A stretch of DNA of 64,000 nt from Gallaecimonas sp045291545 (GCF_045291545.1 NZ_CP149514.1:558001-622000), one strand, 5' to 3'. Shown: positions 27,524 to 36,503, numbered from the stretch's first letter. A program made the numbers and translations. The notes: generated by a model not told the origin, from the letters alone.

Positions 27524-27862
27524 TCAGGCTTTTTTCACAAACTCTGATTTGAGCTTCATGGCGCCGATGCCGTCAATCTTGCAGTCAATGTCATGGTCGC
27601 CATCCACCAGGCGAATGTTTTTGACCTTGGTTCCCACCTTGACCACCAGCGATGACCCTTTGACTTTCAGATCTTTAATGACGGTCACCGTATCGCCATC
27701 GGCCAGCACGTTACCGTTGGCATCTTTGATGACGGATTCGGCATCGTCAGCGGCACTGTCGTTGGCAGACCATTCATGGCCACATTCGGGGCAGATAAGG
27801 CTAGCGCCGTCTTCATAGGTATAAGGTGATTGGCACTGAGGGCAGGGGGGTAAGGTACTCAT
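27524..27862 (-). CDS. yjdM: YjdM-family zinc-ribbon protein (formerly PhnA)
   Basis: Small cytoplasmic protein of 112 residues. An N-terminal zinc ribbon has C-P-Q-C ... C-P-E-C (residues 7-30). The C-terminal domain carries D-G-D-T-V-T-V-I-K-D-L-K-V-K-G and the D-G-D-H-D-I-D-C-K segment typical of the family. It was first named for alkylphosphonate use, but relatives are not needed for that, and the role is unclear. No phn genes are nearby. Confidence 0.9.
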   Translation of the reverse strand: MSTLPPCPQCQSPYTYEDGASLICPECGHEWSANDSAADDAESVIKDANGNVLADGDTVTVIKDLKVKGSSLVVKVGTKVKNIRLVDGDHDIDCKIDGIGAMKLKSEFVKKA

Positions 27863-28419
27863 GATCTATCAACTAATTCCTGACAACTTATGGGGGTATA
27901 GGATACCGTAAATGGTTAGTCGGTGGGGGTTAGTCTCAGAGAAATGCGCGACAAAAGAAAGAATAAATATATTTATATTTAACAAAGTTAAAACAAATAC
28001 ATTAACTATTTTTAAATTAAAAATTCATTTTATTTAAAGTAAAAAGCAATTGAAGACTGCGCTCAGGCGTTTTTTTTGTACGCCTGTTATACTTTTTTTT
28101 CATAAAGAAAAACCGTGTTCTTTTCTGTAAGAAATAATAAAAAAGTTAAAAATATTTTTCCCGCTATCTGTTTAAGTAGTGTTCACCAGTAAATCCGCGA
28201 CCTCTGGCTCAGTGTCAAATATCAGACGCCTGTAGCACATTTGATATTGATTCTCATTTTCTATTTTCGCTTAGCATACGCATATTTCACATTTATTTAC
28301 GTTGTTTATTTCGAATGTTATTCCTTAGTGACCGTGCCGTTTAGCGGCAACGGTTTTAAAAGGACGTCACATTGAGTGAAGGGAATTCATAAAGGAATGA
28401 ATAAAACAGGAAGCTCAAC
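27863..28419. other. AT-rich 557-bp intergenic leader
   Basis: No credible gene. The stretch 27950-28330 is far more AT-rich than the flanks, with long A and T tracts, as is typical of DNA bound by H-NS-like silencers. It contains a hairpin CAGGCGT / ACGCCTG (28064-28070 with 28080-28086) and a Fur-box match (28243-28261). The last 50 bp hold the ribosome site of the next gene. Confidence 0.6.
28243..28261 (+). promoter_or_regulatory. Candidate Fur box
   Basis: GATATTGATTCTCATTTTC matches the 19-bp Fur consensus GATAATGATAATCATTATC at 15 positions, including the core TGAT and TCATT. It lies 159 bp before the EXORDIUM-like gene, within a promoter-like AT-rich stretch. Iron-dependent repression is inferred. 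Confidence 0.6.
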
Positions 28420-29370
28420 ATGAATAAGAAGAACCTTGCTAAAGCCGTTATGTTTGCACTGGGTTGTGGTTTTGCTGCATCCAGTATGGCGGCTGCCATT
28501 CACACTGATAGCAACTCACAATATCGCCCAACCGGTAAAGGCTGGGGAGAGCTGGTACCGCCTAACGCCCTGCATAGTCAGAGCCAGACCAAAGCAGCCA
28601 AGCCTACCGGTAAAGCCAGCACCAACAATGGTATTTACTACCATGGCGGCCCGGTCATGCTGGGCACCACCAATGTTTACTACATCTGGTACGGTAACTG
28701 GAGTAGCTATGCCAGCGCTCAGACCATTTTGCCGGATCTGATGCCTGGCCTGTCTGGCTCTTCCATCTACAACATCAATACCTCTTACACTGACAGCAAC
28801 AACGCGCATGTTGCCAACAGCGTAAACCTGGCCGGTCAGGTTGCTGACAGTGGCTCACAGGGTACCGTGCTGAATGATGCGGCGATTCAAACCATCGTCA
28901 CCAATGCCATTAACAACCTCGGCCTGCCGATGGATACCAACGCGGTGTACTTCGTGCTGACCGCGCCGGACGTTCAGGAAACATCTGGTTTTGGTACCCA
29001 ATACTGTGGCTGGCACACCAGCGCGTCCATTAACGGTCAGACCGTTAAGTATGCCTTTGTTGGTGATGCTGAAACTCAGGCCCCGAGTGGTTGTGGTGTA
29101 AACAACCCGTCACCGAACGGTAATGGCGGTGCTGATGCCATGGCCAGCGTTATGTACCATGAGCTTTCTGAAGCGGTATCCGATCCAGAGCTCAATGCCT
29201 GGTACGACCGTCAGGGTCAGGAAAATGCCGACAAATGTGCCTGGACCTTCGGTAGCACTTACACCACGTCCAATGGTGCATCGGCTAACGTTAACCTCGG
29301 TGGCCGCGACTGGCTGCTGCAACAAAACTGGCTGAACGCCAATGGAGGGGTATGTACGCTGTCTTACTAA
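28420..29370 (+). CDS. Secreted EXORDIUM/PHI-1 family protein
   Basis: A 316-residue secreted protein. The signal peptide (KK, hydrophobic core, SSMAA) should be cleaved near residue 25. The mature part follows the plant EXORDIUM / phosphate-induced-1 pattern: YHGGPVMLGTTNVYYIWYGNW, then VYFVLTAPDVQ, C-G-W-H, K-Y-A-F-V-G-D, and near the end HELSEAVSDPELNAWY, D-K-C-A-W and R-D-W-L-L-Q-Q-N-W. In plants these extracellular proteins affect growth under carbon limitation; the biochemical activity is unknown. The HELSE motif looks zinc-protease-like, but the family is not a proven protease. A possible Fur box lies upstream. Confidence 0.8.
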   Translation: MNKKNLAKAVMFALGCGFAASSMAAAIHTDSNSQYRPTGKGWGELVPPNALHSQSQTKAAKPTGKASTNNGIYYHGGPVMLGTTNVYYIWYGNWSSYASAQTILPDLMPGLSGSSIYNINTSYTDSNNAHVANSVNLAGQVADSGSQGTVLNDAAIQTIVTNAINNLGLPMDTNAVYFVLTAPDVQETSGFGTQYCGWHTSASINGQTVKYAFVGDAETQAPSGCGVNNPSPNGNGGADAMASVMYHELSEAVSDPELNAWYDRQGQENADKCAWTFGSTYTTSNGASANVNLGGRDWLLQQNWLNANGGVCTLSY

Positions 29371-29804
29371 GTAAGCGTCTGCGTACGATGCTCTTGGTCG
29401 CCGGGCTTTCGAGCCTGGCGGCCAGCCCGGTGCAGGCAACCCCTGCACCGGCAAAAGGCATCACAGTAATGACGCGCTATATGAAGGTTTTCAGCGATCT
29501 GGAAACACGCCTGCTGACCGCGCAACAGCAAGGTGACAGCAAGACGCTGAAATCATTGTTAAGCCCGTTTTTTCAGGCCAATAACATGGCCCATGGCAGC
29601 ACGCAGTATTTGCCTGACATGTTGAAAAAAAGCGCCGATACGCCAGCCTGGCGGTTATCACGCTTAAAAGTTTATGAAGTAGGCGACACTGCGGTCGCGT
29701 ACCTGACCTTATCCGCTAAGGATCAGCCCGATCGCCATCTGGCCGATGTCTGGGCTATGCATCAGCATCATTGGCAATTGCGGGTGCGTTTTGAGTCACC
29801 TTGA
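29352..29804 (+). CDS. Exported small protein, possible NTF2/SnoaL-like fold
   Basis: 150 residues, overlapping the EXORDIUM-like gene by 19 bp, so translational coupling is likely. A signal peptide (K-R-L-R, MLLVAGLSSLAA, then A-T-P) should be removed near residue 29. The rest (about 120 residues) has alternating helix and strand with V-A-Y-L-T-L and W-A-M-H-Q-H-H-W-Q-L-R-V-R-F near the end, a pattern seen in NTF2-like DUF4440 proteins; this is a weak call. ATG 29388 is an alternative start. Followed by a strong terminator. Confidence 0.65.
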   Translation: MYAVLLSKRLRTMLLVAGLSSLAASPVQATPAPAKGITVMTRYMKVFSDLETRLLTAQQQGDSKTLKSLLSPFFQANNMAHGSTQYLPDMLKKSADTPAWRLSRLKVYEVGDTAVAYLTLSAKDQPDRHLADVWAMHQHHWQLRVRFESP

Positions 29805-29827
29805 ACGACACTTTCCAACGTCTCTTT

Positions 29828-29851
29828 GGGGCCAAATAGGCCCCTTTTTTT
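29828..29851 (+). terminator. Terminator of the EXORDIUM-like operon
   Basis: Stem GGGGCC (29828-29833) / GGCCCC (29839-29844), loop AAATA, then seven T residues. Confidence 0.88.
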
Positions 29852-29853
29852 AT

Positions 29854-31005
29854 TTAGCTGGCGTGGCTGGCAACCTGGGCCTTACCACTGCTTTTGGCCA
29901 GATACATGGCTTGATCCGCCAAGCGGTAGAGTTTTTGTGCTAAGCCATGGTCGCTTGATGCCACACCGAAACTGGCACTGATCGGCAGTGGCTCGCCGTC
30001 GACCATCAGGGGGCTGGCCAGCAAAGACTGATGCAAGCGTTCGGCAATAAGCAGGGCTTGCGCCTGATCGGTAGCCGGCAGCAGGATCACAAACTCCTCC
30101 CCGCCCTGGCGGGCAAAAATATCCCCCTCGCGCAGTTCACTGGTTAGCACCTCGGCGGTGTGGACCAGCGCCTGATCACCAATGGCATGGCCGTAGTCGT
30201 CGTTTATTTTCTTGAAGTCGTCCAGATCAAACACAATCAGCGCATAGCTGTCGCCGTCCTGGTGGCGCTGGTCGGCCACTTGCTGGTGGCGTGAAAAAAC
30301 CCGGCGGTTGTATAGCCCGGTAAGCGGGTCTCGTTCTGCCAGCATGCGAATTTTCAAAACCAGCCGGCCCAAAGAACAGCCGAACAAACTGGCATTGATC
30401 AGTAAGTAAACCGTCACATACAGATAAGGCATATCAATGCCAAACAGCTGTTTTTCAGCATGATGGCCTGTTGGCGTCAGTAGCAGCACATAGATGCGGC
30501 TGAGCATGAACAGGTTGACGATAAGAAACGGCCAGGTCAGGCCAAAACTGGCCAGCAGGTTAAACCAGCGTTTGACGGCACTGATGATCTCCAGCTGCAA
30601 GCGCAAAAAAATAATGGCGGAAGCACTGAAAAAGACGATGGCCGGCTCACGGCTAAGCTGTTCCTGCAGCCCCAACATGATCAGCAGCAGGCTGGAAACC
30701 ACCACGATGCTCAGGTGCTCGCGGTACGTCACCGGAATCCGGAACAGCCGCTGTACCCCCACGCGCATCAGCACAAAAGCGACGATCATCAACAGATCCG
30801 GCAGCATCCTTTGCAGTGCCGGAGATAGCTGGTCAGCAAACAGGGTGATCAGGGTACCGGCCAGAAAGCAGAAGTTGGCTACTGCAAAACGCCATGAAGA
30901 GTGAGGCGCCACCTTCAACGGGTACGCCAATGAAAGCCAGACAATACCGGCTACTCCGGCCAGAATGGCCAACACGCCAAACAGAATGCTGTATTGGTCG
31001 CTCAA
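29854..31005 (-). CDS. Membrane diguanylate cyclase (GGDEF)
   Basis: Makes c-di-GMP from GTP. The first ~225 residues hold about seven hydrophobic segments, an integral sensor region. The C-terminal GGDEF domain starts at R-D-P-L-T-G-L-Y-N-R-R, and the active site is GGEEF (in RQGGEEFVIL), which is a functional variant. No inhibitory I-site RxxD is seen five residues before it. I chose TTG 31005, with GAGG 9 bp upstream; GTG 31086 would add 27 codons and bring the start close to the LexA-like palindrome. Divergent from polB. Confidence 0.85.
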   Translation of the reverse strand: MSDQYSILFGVLAILAGVAGIVWLSLAYPLKVAPHSSWRFAVANFCFLAGTLITLFADQLSPALQRMLPDLLMIVAFVLMRVGVQRLFRIPVTYREHLSIVVVSSLLLIMLGLQEQLSREPAIVFFSASAIIFLRLQLEIISAVKRWFNLLASFGLTWPFLIVNLFMLSRIYVLLLTPTGHHAEKQLFGIDMPYLYVTVYLLINASLFGCSLGRLVLKIRMLAERDPLTGLYNRRVFSRHQQVADQRHQDGDSYALIVFDLDDFKKINDDYGHAIGDQALVHTAEVLTSELREGDIFARQGGEEFVILLPATDQAQALLIAERLHQSLLASPLMVDGEPLPISASFGVASSDHGLAQKLYRLADQAMYLAKSSGKAQVASHAS

Positions 31006-31096
31006 GGGTTTTTGCCTCTTATTATTACTGTCGCCATTGTAACGATATGTTGCAAAAATGACAGCGCCCTGCAGAAAGAGGGTCACAGGCCTTTTA

Positions 31097-31119
31097 ACTG
31101 GTTATTTAACCAGTATACT
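31097..31119 (+). promoter_or_regulatory. LexA-like palindrome and -10 of the polB promoter
   Basis: An 18-bp perfect palindrome, ACTGGTTATTTAACCAGT (31097-31114), has the LexA core spacing CTG-N10-CAG. It touches a -10-like TATACT (31114-31119). It differs from the strict CTGT-N8-ACAG, but E. coli polB is SOS-controlled and the site lies 36 bp before the polB start. Confidence 0.65.
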
Positions 31120-31149
31120 GGCAGAGGTGCTGTTATCGGAGTCTGTCAT

Positions 31150-33474
31150 TTGCCGCAGGGTTTTTTACTGTCTCGCCATAGTCGTGATGTGGCAGGCCAG
31201 ACCGAGCTGGTGTTCTGGCTCAGTACCGATCAGGGGCCAGCCCGGCTGGTGATCCGTGGCCAGCAACCGGTGCTGGTGATTGCCGCCACCTATATGGCCA
31301 AGGCCGAAGCGTTACTGGCAGGCAAACTGGCGCAGGTACGCCGCCTGGGTATGAAAGACTTTGCTGGCCAGGATGTCAGCATGCTTTATTTCGCCACCCT
31401 GGAGCAGCACCGTCAGGCCCAGGCAACGCTGACCAGCCACGGCATTGAAGTGCTGGAAGCCGACATCAAACTGCATGACCGGTTTTTGATGGAGCGTTTT
31501 GCCCGAGGAGGCATTGCTTTTACCGGCCAGTGCCAGAGCAAGAGCGGTTACCAGCAATGGCAGCAGGTGCGTCTAAAAGGTGCCGATTACCAGCCCCGGT
31601 TGCGGGTACTGTCGCTGGATGTGGAGTGCTCCGCCAAAGGTGAACTTTACTCGGTAGGGCTTTACGGTCATGGCATAGCCAGAGTGATCATGGTCGGCGC
31701 AGCCGAGCCGGCGGAGCTCGATATTCACTGGGTTGATGACGAACGGGCGCTGTTGGCGGCGCTTGAGGCAACGCTGACAGAGCTGGACCCGGATCTCATC
31801 ATCGGGTGGTCGGTGGTGGCTTTTGATTTGCGTCTGCTGGCCCGGCGAGCCGCCCGTTATGGCCAAACCCTGCGCCTGGGCCGTGGTGGTGAGGCCATGT
31901 GGCTAAAAGAGGGCAATACTGACGGCCAGGCGTTTGCTTCCTTGCCGGGCCGGGTGGTGATTGACGGCATCGACGCCTTGAAAATCGCCACGTACAGCTT
32001 TGACAGCTTCAGCCTCGAGTCGGTGGCGCAGGCTCTGCTGGGTCGCGGTAAAGACACTGACGACGTAGAAAACCGCCTGGCCACTATCGAACACGATTTT
32101 CGTCACAACAAACCCAAACTGGCCGCCTATAACCTCGAAGATTGTCGACTGGTCTGGGATATTTTTGCTAAAACGCAACTGGTGGATTTTCTGGTGCTGC
32201 GTAGCCAGTTAACCGGCCTGGAACTGGACCGCGCCGGTGGCTCGGTGGCGGCCTTTACCAATTTGTATTTACCGCGGCTGCACCGAGCCGGTTATGTGGC
32301 GCCAAACCTGCCTTTAGGCGGTGGCCTGGCCAGCCCCGGGGGCTACGTGATGGACTCGCGGCCGGGGCTTTATCGTAATGTTCTGGTGCTGGACTTTAAA
32401 AGCCTGTACCCCAGTATTATCCGCACCTTCAAAATTGATCCGATGGGGCTGATTGAAGGCTTGCAGGAAGAAGATGCCATTCCCGGTTTTCGTGACGCCC
32501 GCTTTTCCCGCGACAAGCATTTTCTGCCGGCCATTATTACCGCCCTGTGGCAGGCCCGGGATCAGGCCAAGGCTGAGCGCAACGGCCCCCGCTCACAGGC
32601 CATTAAAATCCTCATGAACTCGTTTTATGGTGTACTTGGTTCCGGTGGTTGCCGCTTCTATGACACCCGCCTGGCCAGCTCTATTACCCTGCGCGGCCAT
32701 GCCATCATGCAGCAGACGGCGCGCTGGGTTGAACAAGCCGGCTATCAGGTCATTTACGGTGATACCGACTCCACCTTCGTGCTGTTGGGTGAAGATTATG
32801 ATGATGCCGAGGCCAACACCATCGGCCAGCGGCTGGCGGCCGATATCAACCAGCGCTGGCAGCAAACCCTGCGTGATGACTTTGCACTGGAGTGTTACCT
32901 GGAGCTGGAATTTGAAACCCATTTTCAGCGTTTTTTAATGCCCACCATTCGTGGCTCTGAAGCTGGCTCGAAGAAACGCTACGCCGGCCTTAAAGCCGGT
33001 GGTGAACTGGTGTTCAAAGGGCTGGAAACGGTTCGAACCGACTGGACACAACTGGCCAGAGGTTTTCAGAGCGAGCTTTACCGGTTGATTTTTAATGATG
33101 CCGACCCGGCTGACTTTATTCGCCAGACCGTAGCTGAAACCTTGGCGGGGAAACGGGATGAACAGCTGGTCTATCAAAAGCGCTTACGCCGGCCGTTGGC
33201 GGAGTACCAGAAAAACGTGCCGCCGCATGTTCGTGCTGCGCGGCTGGCCGATGAGCACCGGCAACACCAAGGCAAGGCGCCGAAATACCAGAACAAAGGC
33301 AGTATCCGTTATCTGATCACCCTCAATGGCCCACAGCCGCTGGAGTGTGTCGACAGCCCCATTGACTACCAGCATTACATTGACCGCCAGTTAAAGCCGG
33401 TTGCCGATGGTATTTTGCCCTTCGTCAATCAGGACTTTGAGCAGCTGATTGGTGGCCAGTTAGGACTGTTCTAA
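31150..33474 (+). CDS. polB: DNA polymerase II (B family)
   Basis: SOS-induced replicative-repair polymerase with proofreading. The N-terminal part resembles E. coli Pol II (PQGFLLSRHSRD). The exonuclease motif I is LSLDVECSAKG. Polymerase motifs are DFKSLYPSIIR, KILMNSFYGVLG and YGDTDST, with intact catalytic aspartates. The start is TTG 31150: GGAG sits 8 bp upstream, and it gives 774 residues against 783 in E. coli. The frame is open back to 30994, but the extra codons do not resemble the family. Ends QLGLF, a beta-clamp-binding motif. Confidence 0.95.
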   Translation: MPQGFLLSRHSRDVAGQTELVFWLSTDQGPARLVIRGQQPVLVIAATYMAKAEALLAGKLAQVRRLGMKDFAGQDVSMLYFATLEQHRQAQATLTSHGIEVLEADIKLHDRFLMERFARGGIAFTGQCQSKSGYQQWQQVRLKGADYQPRLRVLSLDVECSAKGELYSVGLYGHGIARVIMVGAAEPAELDIHWVDDERALLAALEATLTELDPDLIIGWSVVAFDLRLLARRAARYGQTLRLGRGGEAMWLKEGNTDGQAFASLPGRVVIDGIDALKIATYSFDSFSLESVAQALLGRGKDTDDVENRLATIEHDFRHNKPKLAAYNLEDCRLVWDIFAKTQLVDFLVLRSQLTGLELDRAGGSVAAFTNLYLPRLHRAGYVAPNLPLGGGLASPGGYVMDSRPGLYRNVLVLDFKSLYPSIIRTFKIDPMGLIEGLQEEDAIPGFRDARFSRDKHFLPAIITALWQARDQAKAERNGPRSQAIKILMNSFYGVLGSGGCRFYDTRLASSITLRGHAIMQQTARWVEQAGYQVIYGDTDSTFVLLGEDYDDAEANTIGQRLAADINQRWQQTLRDDFALECYLELEFETHFQRFLMPTIRGSEAGSKKRYAGLKAGGELVFKGLETVRTDWTQLARGFQSELYRLIFNDADPADFIRQTVAETLAGKRDEQLVYQKRLRRPLAEYQKNVPPHVRAARLADEHRQHQGKAPKYQNKGSIRYLITLNGPQPLECVDSPIDYQHYIDRQLKPVADGILPFVNQDFEQLIGGQLGLF

Positions 33475-33614
33475 CGGCGGCTGGCCAGGGCGATGACGAC
33501 CAGCGCTATGGCAATGGCAACCCCCGCACCGACATGGCCGCTGGCACTGCTAATGGCCAGGCTACAACCACTGGCTATCAGTAAAAAGGCGCGACGACGT
33601 TGACTCTGGCACAT
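33471..33614 (-). CDS. Predicted 47-residue membrane microprotein
   Basis: A short ORF starting MCQSQRRRAFLLIASGCSLA and ending in R-R. It has a basic N-terminus and two hydrophobic stretches (about residues 9-22 and 28-44), so it is probably membrane-bound. AAGGAG lies 9 bp before the ATG, and it starts 25 bp after the stop of the gene before it on the same strand. It is therefore the likely last gene of the GntR-ABC operon. It overlaps the end of polB by 4 bp. Function unknown. Confidence 0.6.
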   Translation of the reverse strand: MCQSQRRRAFLLIASGCSLAISSASGHVGAGVAIAIALVVIALASRR

Positions 33615-33639
33615 AACAAAACTCCTTAACGGTATGATG

Positions 33640-34035
33640 TTAGCGGCTCAGCACCGTGATATGTGGTGCCATGGCGTTGAGGTGGGCGGTCAGAGCATCG
33701 TCAAATGCCGGGTGGTAATACAGCTCCGGTACGGTGCCCTGAAGCCGGTGTTGATGCAGTGAAAAGTAACCCCTTTGCACCACCACGGTGTGTAGCTCGG
33801 CAAGGGGCAGGGTCGCCTTACCTGCAATCCACAACACCCCGTCGCGGTTTTCGATACGCCGGCGCGGGTCAGCCTGCCAGCGCAATCGCCACAGGTTAAA
33901 CCCGGCAATGGTCACTGCCAGTGTGCTCATCAGCCATTGCGTGGCGGTGGCGCCGTGATAGGCCTGATACGCCATCATGGCCAGGCCATAGAGCCCTAAT
34001 GCCGCCGCCAGCCACACGCGTTTGTCCGGGCTCAT
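33640..34035 (-). CDS. Small membrane protein of the GntR-ABC operon
   Basis: 131 residues with two hydrophobic segments near the N-terminus (about 7-25 and 33-50), followed by a soluble domain of ~80 residues. That domain has R-R-R-I-E-N-R-D-G-V-L-W and a beta-strand pattern like bacterial PH-type membrane proteins. Its start overlaps the permease stop by 4 bp, so it is co-translated with the transporter. No specific family can be named. Confidence 0.65.
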   Translation of the reverse strand: MSPDKRVWLAAALGLYGLAMMAYQAYHGATATQWLMSTLAVTIAGFNLWRLRWQADPRRRIENRDGVLWIAGKATLPLAELHTVVVQRGYFSLHQHRLQGTVPELYYHPAFDDALTAHLNAMAPHITVLSR

Positions 34036-35342
34036 GCTGCTTTACCTCGTTGCCATTGTTTGGGGTTGACCGGGTGCAGGCGGATCCAGTTCTGGCTACC
34101 CATGGTCGAGCCCAGCGCCCAGCGGCTCACGCTACCCAGTACCAGCAGATAGGCCAGGGCGGCCACTGCCCAGGACAAATGCAAGTAACCATAAATGGCC
34201 ATCGCAATAGCTGGAATTAGTAGCACTACACCCAGCAATGTACGGGTTACCGGGTGCCAGGCCAGCTGGCGCAGCCAACCTACTAGATATTGTGCGCTCC
34301 ACAGGTAAGCGGCGCACTGAGCCAGCAATAACGCCGTTGTTTGCCCGCTGTCATGGCTCAACAGGCCAGTGATGACCAGCACCACTGCCACTAATGCGCT
34401 TGCCAGCAACGCTTCACGGCGTAATACCCGGTCAAGCAATTGCCACAGCTGCTGGCGATCACCGCCATGGCGCAGCCAAAGCAAGCGCAGCCGTGCCACC
34501 AAATCGAAAGTGCGCAGAGGCGCCATCAGTAAGCCGTAACCGAGCATGACATAGACCACTTGCGGGTGCTGCTGGGCCTCGTTCAGGAAGCTGAGATCGC
34601 CGCGCAGCAGGCTCATTACAAGCATGAACAAGACCGGGAAGCCGAAAAAAACCAGCCCATAGCTTGTCAGTGATGCACCAAGGCTGCTGCGAAAGCCCAG
34701 TAGCATGGTGTCGGCTGGGGTCTTGACCGGCTCGTCACCCTGTAATTTGCTTACCAGCGTGGTATTCGCTCTGGCAAATTGAAAAGGGCCGCGCATTTTT
34801 TGTTGCCGGGGCAGGCGCCAGGCCATCACCAGCCAGGCCAGTACGGCCAGCAGCAGGGCAGGTAATTCCAGGGGGGCCGCTGCCAGGTGCAGATGCTTCG
34901 GCAGTAAATGGGTCGCGCCGATAAAGGCCAGCCAGGCTAATAGCGGTGCAAACCGAAACGGTAATTGCGCTATCCATTGGGTTATCAGTAGCCAGGCGGT
35001 GACGCTGGCAAACACCAGGGCACCCTGCCAGGGGTGTGGCAGCAGCCATGCGGCTACCAGGCCATCGAGTATGGCAATACAGGCTAACCCTGCCAGGGCC
35101 AGCAGCCGGCCATGGGGCGCCAGGGTCACACGCGGGTTACTAACCAACTGGCGGAAGGTAAAGCCGCTGGCCATGGTCGCGGGAAAGAGTGTCATAGCCA
35201 GCCCCAAAGTCAGGCCCAGGTGGTGTAACTCTGCCGGCACAAACAGACTGCCTATGGCAACCACAAGACCCAGCAACATAATGATACGTATCACCGACAC
35301 TGGCAGCAGGTAGTAACGCAGTACGCTCAGCAGCCCTTTCAT
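34032..35342 (-). CDS. ABC transporter membrane subunit
   Basis: 436 residues with about 12 hydrophobic segments and no periplasmic loop of note. Placed between an ABC ATPase and a small membrane protein with 4-bp overlaps on both sides, it is the permease partner. The substrate is unknown; GntR/YtrA-type operons in other bacteria often respond to cell-envelope antibiotics or drive export. Confidence 0.8.
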   Translation of the reverse strand: MKGLLSVLRYYLLPVSVIRIIMLLGLVVAIGSLFVPAELHHLGLTLGLAMTLFPATMASGFTFRQLVSNPRVTLAPHGRLLALAGLACIAILDGLVAAWLLPHPWQGALVFASVTAWLLITQWIAQLPFRFAPLLAWLAFIGATHLLPKHLHLAAAPLELPALLLAVLAWLVMAWRLPRQQKMRGPFQFARANTTLVSKLQGDEPVKTPADTMLLGFRSSLGASLTSYGLVFFGFPVLFMLVMSLLRGDLSFLNEAQQHPQVVYVMLGYGLLMAPLRTFDLVARLRLLWLRHGGDRQQLWQLLDRVLRREALLASALVAVVLVITGLLSHDSGQTTALLLAQCAAYLWSAQYLVGWLRQLAWHPVTRTLLGVVLLIPAIAMAIYGYLHLSWAVAALAYLLVLGSVSRWALGSTMGSQNWIRLHPVNPKQWQRGKAA

Positions 35343-36145
35343 GCGTGCAGCTCCAGAAAAATATCTTCCAGCCCCAGCGGCTGGCCCTGACCTTGGCCAC
35401 GTACTGTCAGGCTGCCGTCCTGATGCTGGTGCAGTATATCCAGCCCATGGGTATCGGCGCCGGCGGGCAGGCGGAACACTGATTCTTTGAGATCATCGAG
35501 GTGGCAGTCGATGCGTAGCTGGCCGTCTTTCAAAATCCAGATGCGATCGGCAATGCGTTCCAAATCAGAAACGATATGGGTGGAGAAGATCACTGTGCAG
35601 TGGGTGTCAGTGATTTGCCCAATGAGGGTTTGCAAGAAACGCCGCCGGGCCAGCGGGTCGAGGCTGGCCACCGGTTCGTCAAGGATCAGCAACGCCGGGC
35701 GGTGTGCCAGTGCCGCCAGAATCGACAGCTTCTGGCGCTGGCCAACCGACAGCTGCGCCACTCGCTTTTTCAGAGGAATGTCCCATTCGCTGGCCAGTTG
35801 GGCCACCAGCGCGTTATCCCAGCTCGGATAAAAAGCTGCCAGCAGTGCCAGGTTTTGCTGGCCGGTGAGCTGTACCAGCAGTTCGTCCTGTTGTGGCACA
35901 AAGCCGACCTTGGCTTTATTGGCGCTGCTCAGTTTACTGGCCGCTTCACCAAACAACTGTGCCTGGCCACCACTGGGCAGGGCAAACCCCAGCAGGGTTT
36001 CCAGTAACGTGGTTTTACCGGCACCGTTGAGGCCCAACAGGCCAATTACATCGCCTTTGGCGACCTCGGTGGTGATCTGTTGCAGCACAGCGCTGCTGTC
36101 AAATTGCTGGCTGAGGTTATCCAGCCGTGCCAGAGGATCAGTCAT
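35339..36145 (-). CDS. ABC transporter ATP-binding protein
   Basis: 268 residues. Walker A GLNGAGKTT is at residues 38-46. The Q-loop is P-Q-Q-D, the signature is LSVGQRQKL and Walker B is LLILDEPVASLDP, with the H-loop in F-S-T-H-I. The last ~60 residues form a C-terminal extension typical of drug and lantibiotic exporters (CcmA-like). It overlaps the upstream regulator by 8 bp and the permease by 4 bp. Confidence 0.9.
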   Translation of the reverse strand: MTDPLARLDNLSQQFDSSAVLQQITTEVAKGDVIGLLGLNGAGKTTLLETLLGFALPSGGQAQLFGEAASKLSSANKAKVGFVPQQDELLVQLTGQQNLALLAAFYPSWDNALVAQLASEWDIPLKKRVAQLSVGQRQKLSILAALAHRPALLILDEPVASLDPLARRRFLQTLIGQITDTHCTVIFSTHIVSDLERIADRIWILKDGQLRIDCHLDDLKESVFRLPAGADTHGLDILHQHQDGSLTVRGQGQGQPLGLEDIFLELHA

Positions 36146-36503
36146 GGGGTGTCTCCAGTCCTTTGTGAACAGCGTTGAGGATGGCGTTGTTGTCCAGGCC
36201 CAGTTGGCGGCCGCTGCGGATCAGGGTGTCCACCAATGGCGCCAGTAGTAGCGCCGGGCTTTGCTCGGGGGGGCGGGCAATGGTCATGGGTTTGCCACGA
36301 TGGCGCGCCAGCAGCCCTTCAGCTTCGAGCAAGCTGTAAGCCTTGGAAATGGTCATCGGGTTAATGGCATGGCGCTGTGCCAGGTCCCGCACCGAGGGAA
36401 GAGGGTCTCCCACTTGCAGCTGACCTCCGGCAATCAACCGTTTCATCTGCTCAATGAGCTGGCGGTAAATGGGTTGGCCGGCATTGGCATCTAGATTAAA
36501 CAC
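36138..36503 (-). CDS. GntR-family regulator, YtrA subfamily
   Basis: A 121-residue repressor with an N-terminal winged helix (P-I-Y-R-Q-L-I-E-Q-M-K-R-L-I and L-P-S-V-R-D-L-A-Q-R, then N-P-M-T-I-S-K-A-Y-S-L-L). It has only a short C-terminal dimerisation tail, the mark of the YtrA group that controls adjacent ABC operons. It is the first gene of the operon and probably represses it through the repeated half-sites just upstream. Confidence 0.88.
   Translation of the reverse strand: MFNLDANAGQPIYRQLIEQMKRLIAGGQLQVGDPLPSVRDLAQRHAINPMTISKAYSLLEAEGLLARHRGKPMTIARPPEQSPALLLAPLVDTLIRSGRQLGLDNNAILNAVHKGLETPHD

Noticed and set aside
27950..28240. AT-rich stretch considered as a phage or island border
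   Set aside because: No att-like repeats, no integrase and no foreign genes next to it; it is best read as a long promoter region.
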